From the NCBI GenBank assembly GCA_016791475.1, contig JAEUWI010000004.1, positions 1 through 64,000 on the forward strand: a stretch of DNA of 64,000 nt, given 5' to 3'. Positions 60,837 through 64,000 of the stretch are shown one piece after another (positions within the stretch are counted from its first letter, which is position 1; every line of letters starts with the position of its first letter). The notes under the pieces are model-generated. The model saw only the letters and a list, made by a program, of their open reading frames with translations, did not search any database and was not told the origin of the DNA. The DNA comes from Candidatus Hydrogenedentota bacterium (GTDB lineage Bacteria > Hydrogenedentota > Hydrogenedentia > Hydrogenedentales > JAEUWI01). Position numbers and translations under genes: made by a program.

Positions 60837-61627
60837 CAGTACGCATCCCACTTGATCAAGGTGCTCTCAAAGACCGGGCCGTCGTAACACACCCGCACCA
60901 TGCGTTCGGCCTCGATCTCCACGTTGGCCTCCACCACGCAGCCCAGACAGACGCCATCGCCGCAGGCCATTTCGGCTTCAAGGGAGGCGAGGCACGAGAT
61001 ACCCAGGGCCTGGCTCACTTCGTGGGTCGCCCGCATCATGGGCATGGGACCGCAGCAGTAGGCCCGGGTGCCGGGGCCGGGATCGAGCTGGCGCAGCACT
61101 TCGGACGCGTAAGCCTTCACGCCTGCCGAACCATCGTCCGTTGCCAGGTGGACCTTGCAGCCCATCTGATGAAAATCGGATTCGCACAGCAGCATCGATT
61201 CAGTTCGCGCCGCGATGATAATCTCCGGCGTGATGCCGAGTTGGCTGATGATCGCCTCGGCCAGCGCGGGAAACGGTGCGATACCGATACCGCCCGCCAC
61301 GAGAATGTGCCGGTTGAAACTGCTGTCCAGCGGGAAGGGCTTTCCCAGCGGCCCCTGAATGCTGATCGTCTGGCCCGGCGTCAATTTGGACATGAGGCGC
61401 GTGCCTTCGCCCTCCACCTTGTACAAAATCGAAACGCTGTCCTTGAAAATCTGTTCGAAGCACATGGGACGCCGCAGGAAGGGATAAAGCCCCTCCTGCA
61501 CTTCCACCATGCAGAACTGGCCGGGTGCGGCTTGCGCGGCGATTTCCGGAGCGTGCAGCACGAGCCGATAGTGCTCGGGGGCCACTTCCATGTGGGCCTT
61601 GATTTCACAAGTTGATACGAGGGGCAT
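60836..61627 (-). CDS. pyrK: Dihydroorotate dehydrogenase electron transfer subunit
   Basis: 263 residues. FAD-binding region YPFLRRPMCFEQIF and LYKVEGEGTRLMSKL, NAD-binding HILVAGGIGIAPFPALAE, and the [2Fe-2S] site MACGDGVCLGCVVEA with a later Cys in VRVCYDGPVF. It carries electrons from PyrD to NAD. It begins two bases after the disA stop. Confidence 0.94.
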   Translation of the reverse strand: MPLVSTCEIKAHMEVAPEHYRLVLHAPEIAAQAAPGQFCMVEVQEGLYPFLRRPMCFEQIFKDSVSILYKVEGEGTRLMSKLTPGQTISIQGPLGKPFPLDSSFNRHILVAGGIGIAPFPALAEAIISQLGITPEIIIAARTESMLLCESDFHQMGCKVHLATDDGSAGVKAYASEVLRQLDPGPGTRAYCCGPMPMMRATHEVSQALGISCLASLEAEMACGDGVCLGCVVEANVEIEAERMVRVCYDGPVFESTLIKWDAY

Positions 61628-61629
61628 GC

Positions 61630-62718
61630 TTATCTCCGTTCATCCACAATCATCTGGTTGCGCAAGAGGTTGAGACTCACGCGAATACGCTCCGCGAGCA
61701 CCTCGCCCACGCCATCCACTTCCACCAGGTCGTCCTTCGGCGCGCGGATGATCTGCTGAAGGTTGCCGAAGCGCTCCACGAGGCTGTCGATGATTTGGGG
61801 GCTGAGTCGGTGGGTGCTGGTCAACACGCGATAGCCCCGGGGACTCAGGTAGGTATCCACGCTGCGCAATTTCGGGCCATAGCCCATGGCCTGGCTGATG
61901 CTGCCAAGATTGAGCAGCTCCGTCTTGGGAAGCTCGCTGATTTTTTCGCGAATGGTGCCGAAGTTGGCGTTGGGACGTTCCCGAAGGTAGTCCTTAATCA
62001 CCAGCTCCGCTTCTTTCACGGGCAGGATCAGCTCCTGAAGTTGCATCTCGATCAGGCGACCTTCAATCCCGAGCTCGATAATGTAGGGCTCGATTTCCCG
62101 CGCGATTCGCATCACCATTTCCATGCGCTGGATAGCCTTGCACACGTCAAAAATGGTGACCACGTCTTGAAATTCGCGTACCGTAAGATCCTGCATGGCC
62201 TGATTCAATACGGCGATGTATTTTTCCAGCGTCTGGACGGCCTGCACGGCTTTGTTCACCAGCGTGGGGATACTGTCCAGAATGCGGCGGCGATCATGAA
62301 CATACAAGGTCACACTGGAACGGCGTTGGGAGACGGCAATGACCATGCAGTTCGCCTGATTGGCAAGACGCTGCGCCGTGCGGTGGCGCGTACCGGTTTC
62401 GTCGCTGTGGGTCTTCGCATTGGGCTTCAGGAAGCGGTTCGCCGCATGAATTCGGCTTCCGTCTTCATTCAAGATGATTGCGCCATCCATTTTCGAAAGT
62501 TCATAGACCAACTGGGGCGTCACCTGCTCGTCCAGTTTCACCCCGCCTTCGGAAAGATCAAAAAGCCGCTTTGGCGGGCCGAAACACAACAGCGCTCCGG
62601 TACCCGCCTGTATGATGGTGGAAATGGCTTCGCGTATGGTGGTACCCGGCGCAATGACAACAAGCGCATCGCGGTAGGCCTCTTCACTGGTCTTTTTCTT
62701 CCGTCCCGCCAAAATCAA
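61630..62718 (-). CDS. disA: Diadenylate cyclase DisA (c-di-AMP synthase/DNA integrity scanner)
   Basis: 362 residues, full length. The DAC domain has LSKMDGAIILNEDGSRIHAAN (Asp78-Gly79-Ala80) and GTRHRTAQRLA (RHRTA at 111-115), the two DisA active-site motifs. A helical middle follows, then a helix-hairpin-helix DNA-binding end (LVEVDGVGEVLAERIR). It makes c-di-AMP and scans DNA for branched structures. Its ATG overlaps the radA stop by four bases, the classic radA-disA pair, and pyrK follows directly. Confidence 0.95.
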   Translation of the reverse strand: MILAGRKKKTSEEAYRDALVVIAPGTTIREAISTIIQAGTGALLCFGPPKRLFDLSEGGVKLDEQVTPQLVYELSKMDGAIILNEDGSRIHAANRFLKPNAKTHSDETGTRHRTAQRLANQANCMVIAVSQRRSSVTLYVHDRRRILDSIPTLVNKAVQAVQTLEKYIAVLNQAMQDLTVREFQDVVTIFDVCKAIQRMEMVMRIAREIEPYIIELGIEGRLIEMQLQELILPVKEAELVIKDYLRERPNANFGTIREKISELPKTELLNLGSISQAMGYGPKLRSVDTYLSPRGYRVLTSTHRLSPQIIDSLVERFGNLQQIIRAPKDDLVEVDGVGEVLAERIRVSLNLLRNQMIVDERR

Positions 62719-64000
62719 GCCTCCAATGCCATTTCCAACGCGGTTTCCAAGTCACCCACGGGGTGTATTCGCACACCACCCGCGACTATGTTTCTAGCAC
62801 ATCCGCGAGGCAAAATACACTGATTAAATCCAAACTTTTCCGCCTCCGATACCCGTTGCTGGGCCATGTCCACCGCGCGCACCTCCCCCGCCAGCCCCAC
62901 CTCGCCAAAGGCGGCCAGGGTTTCGGGCAGGGGCACATTCCGAAAACTCGACACCAGCGCCAGCGCCACCGCCAGATCCGTCGCCGGTTCGTCCAGCTTC
63001 ACGCCGCCCGCGACATTCACAAATACATCCCGGTCCGAGAAATGTAGCCCCGCCCGCTTCTCCAGCACCGCCAACAGTAAATTAACCCGATTCGGATTGA
63101 CCCCCGTGACCGTCCGGCGCGGCGAGCCCGCGTGGCTGTCCCCCACCAGCGCCTGCACCTCCACCAGCAGTGGCCGCGTGCCCTCCACGCTCGGAATCAC
63201 AATTGAACCGCTCACCCCCTTGGGCCGCTCGCTGAGGAACAGCGCACTGGGGTTCGGCACCGGGTGCAGCCCACTCTCGCGCATCTCAAACACGCCAATC
63301 TCGTTGGTCGAGCCGAAGCGGTTCTTCACCCCCCGAAGGATGCGCAGCGCCTGGCGTCCTTCGCCCTCGAAGTAAAGCACGGTGTCCACCAAATGCTCCA
63401 GCAGGCGCGGCCCGGCGATCGTGCCGTCCTTGGTAACGTGGCCCACGAGAAAAATGGGGACATTGCGGCCTTTCGCCAGCCGCAGGAACTCGTTGGCGCA
63501 CTCGCGCACCTGGCTCAAGGAGCCGGGCACCCCGGAGAGCTGGCTGCTGTAGACTGACTGGATCGAGTCGATGACCACAAAGGCGTAGCCACCCTTCTGT
63601 ATCTCCTTGGCGATACTGCTCACCGAAGTCTCAGTGTAGATGAAAAGCCGGTCATGCACCGATTTCAGCCGGTTCGCGCGAAGCTGAGCCTGACTGAAGG
63701 ACTCTTCGCCGGAGACATACAGCACCTTGCCCGCATTCGCCGCGAGGTACTGGGAGAGCTGGAGCATCAGCGTGGACTTGCCGATTCCTGGATCGCCGCC
63801 CACCAGCGTGAGTGAGCCGGGCACGATACCGCCGCCGAGAACCCGATCGCACTCGGAAAGCCCCGTGGGAATGCGTGCGGGCGGCGGGTGCGTGCCATCG
63901 GTCACGGGAATAGGCTTGCTGTGGGAAACGATACTCGGCCGCTCGTGGGCCCCCGTCTCGGGGATCACCTCCTCCACCAGCGTATTCCACTCCGCACACT
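62715..64000 (-). CDS. radA: DNA repair protein RadA (5' end beyond window)
   Basis: At least 428 residues are visible. At the right edge the frame still reads a Cys followed by AEWNTLVEEVIPE, which is the end of RadA's zinc finger, so the true start lies beyond 64000. The core has Walker A GDPGIGKSTLMLQL, the RecA-like AFVVIDSIQSVYSSQL, the KNRFG motif (VKNRFGSTNEIG) unique to RadA, and the Lon-like C-terminal domain (DLAVALALVSSF). It aids branch migration in recombination. Confidence 0.95.
   Translation of the reverse strand, partial: CAEWNTLVEEVIPETGAHERPSIVSHSKPIPVTDGTHPPPARIPTGLSECDRVLGGGIVPGSLTLVGGDPGIGKSTLMLQLSQYLAANAGKVLYVSGEESFSQAQLRANRLKSVHDRLFIYTETSVSSIAKEIQKGGYAFVVIDSIQSVYSSQLSGVPGSLSQVRECANEFLRLAKGRNVPIFLVGHVTKDGTIAGPRLLEHLVDTVLYFEGEGRQALRILRGVKNRFGSTNEIGVFEMRESGLHPVPNPSALFLSERPKGVSGSIVIPSVEGTRPLLVEVQALVGDSHAGSPRRTVTGVNPNRVNLLLAVLEKRAGLHFSDRDVFVNVAGGVKLDEPATDLAVALALVSSFRNVPLPETLAAFGEVGLAGEVRAVDMAQQRVSEAEKFGFNQCILPRGCARNIVAGGVRIHPVGDLETALEMALEA

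Overview
The window is a 64 kb stretch of bacterial chromosome, densely coding on both strands. It comes from a Gram-negative (two-membrane) organism, because it carries a TolC/RND/membrane-fusion efflux operon, an Mla-type lipid transport cluster, FabA and several secreted proteins and lipoproteins. Several traits point to the PVC/Planctomycetes side of the tree or a candidate phylum such as Hydrogenedentes: a planctomycete-type cytochrome c, stacked MoxR-DUF58 operons, a secreted protein with a long Gly-Glu linker and a C-terminal sorting-like anchor, a ceramidase-like protein and secreted FG-GAP proteins. The phylum is an inference and there is no rRNA here to settle it. No tRNA, rRNA or CRISPR array was seen.

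Layout. 1-112: start of an IS3/IS911-type transposase running off the left edge. 413-8524 (minus): marR, membrane fusion protein, RND pump and outer-membrane factor, then a membrane cytochrome c. 8663-10678 (plus): a double GNAT acetyltransferase and an unknown anchored protein. 10692-14006 (minus): mazG-like, dnaA, def, recR, with a candidate oriC at 13312-13541. 14403-16639 (plus): pdxA and a secreted FG-GAP protein. 16653-21911 (minus): alpha/beta hydrolase (apparently without its nucleophile), MoxR ATPase, DUF58, TgpA-like transglutaminase. 22174-27736 (plus): ligA followed by STAS-MlaE, MlaF, MlaD and a lipoprotein. 27769-31785 (minus): SprT-like protein, small membrane protein, ECF sigma factor and a large membrane anti-sigma candidate. 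32023-34782 (plus): an epimerase-aminotransferase fusion and a zinc-ribbon/HTH protein. 35079-42729 (plus): a seven-gene overlapping operon (B-box zinc-finger membrane protein, DUF4129, DUF4350, MoxR, DUF58, SpoIIM, RDD). 42888-48256 (plus): NatA-like ATPase, an ABC permease fused to a CPBP protease, and a large secreted glycoside hydrolase. 48464-57497 (minus): fabA, coiled-coil protein, acylphosphatase, HEAT-repeat protein, GH4 enzyme, NagD-like phosphatase, pyrE, pyrF, and a secreted metzincin-like protein. 57734-58438 (plus): small secreted protein. 58451-64000 (minus): ceramidase-like protein, pyrD, pyrK, disA and radA (running off the right edge).

How the genes fit together. Translational coupling by ATGA or TGATG overlaps is common and defines the operons. 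Pyrimidine synthesis is split into pyrFE and pyrDK, the latter coupled to the c-di-AMP/DNA-repair pair radA-disA. Replication and quality-control genes (dnaA, def, recR, mazG) cluster around the likely origin. Two separate MoxR-DUF58 membrane complexes suggest a substantial envelope-assembly or envelope-stress function. The most unusual items are the epimerase-aminotransferase fusion with Phe at the catalytic Tyr position, the ABC permease-CPBP fusion, the anti-sigma candidate with three internal cytoplasmic repeats, the inactive-looking metzincin with a hexanucleotide-encoded Gly-Glu linker, the GH4 protein with Asn at a metal-ligand position, and several structured intergenic elements. All functional statements are from reading the sequence; no database search was run.
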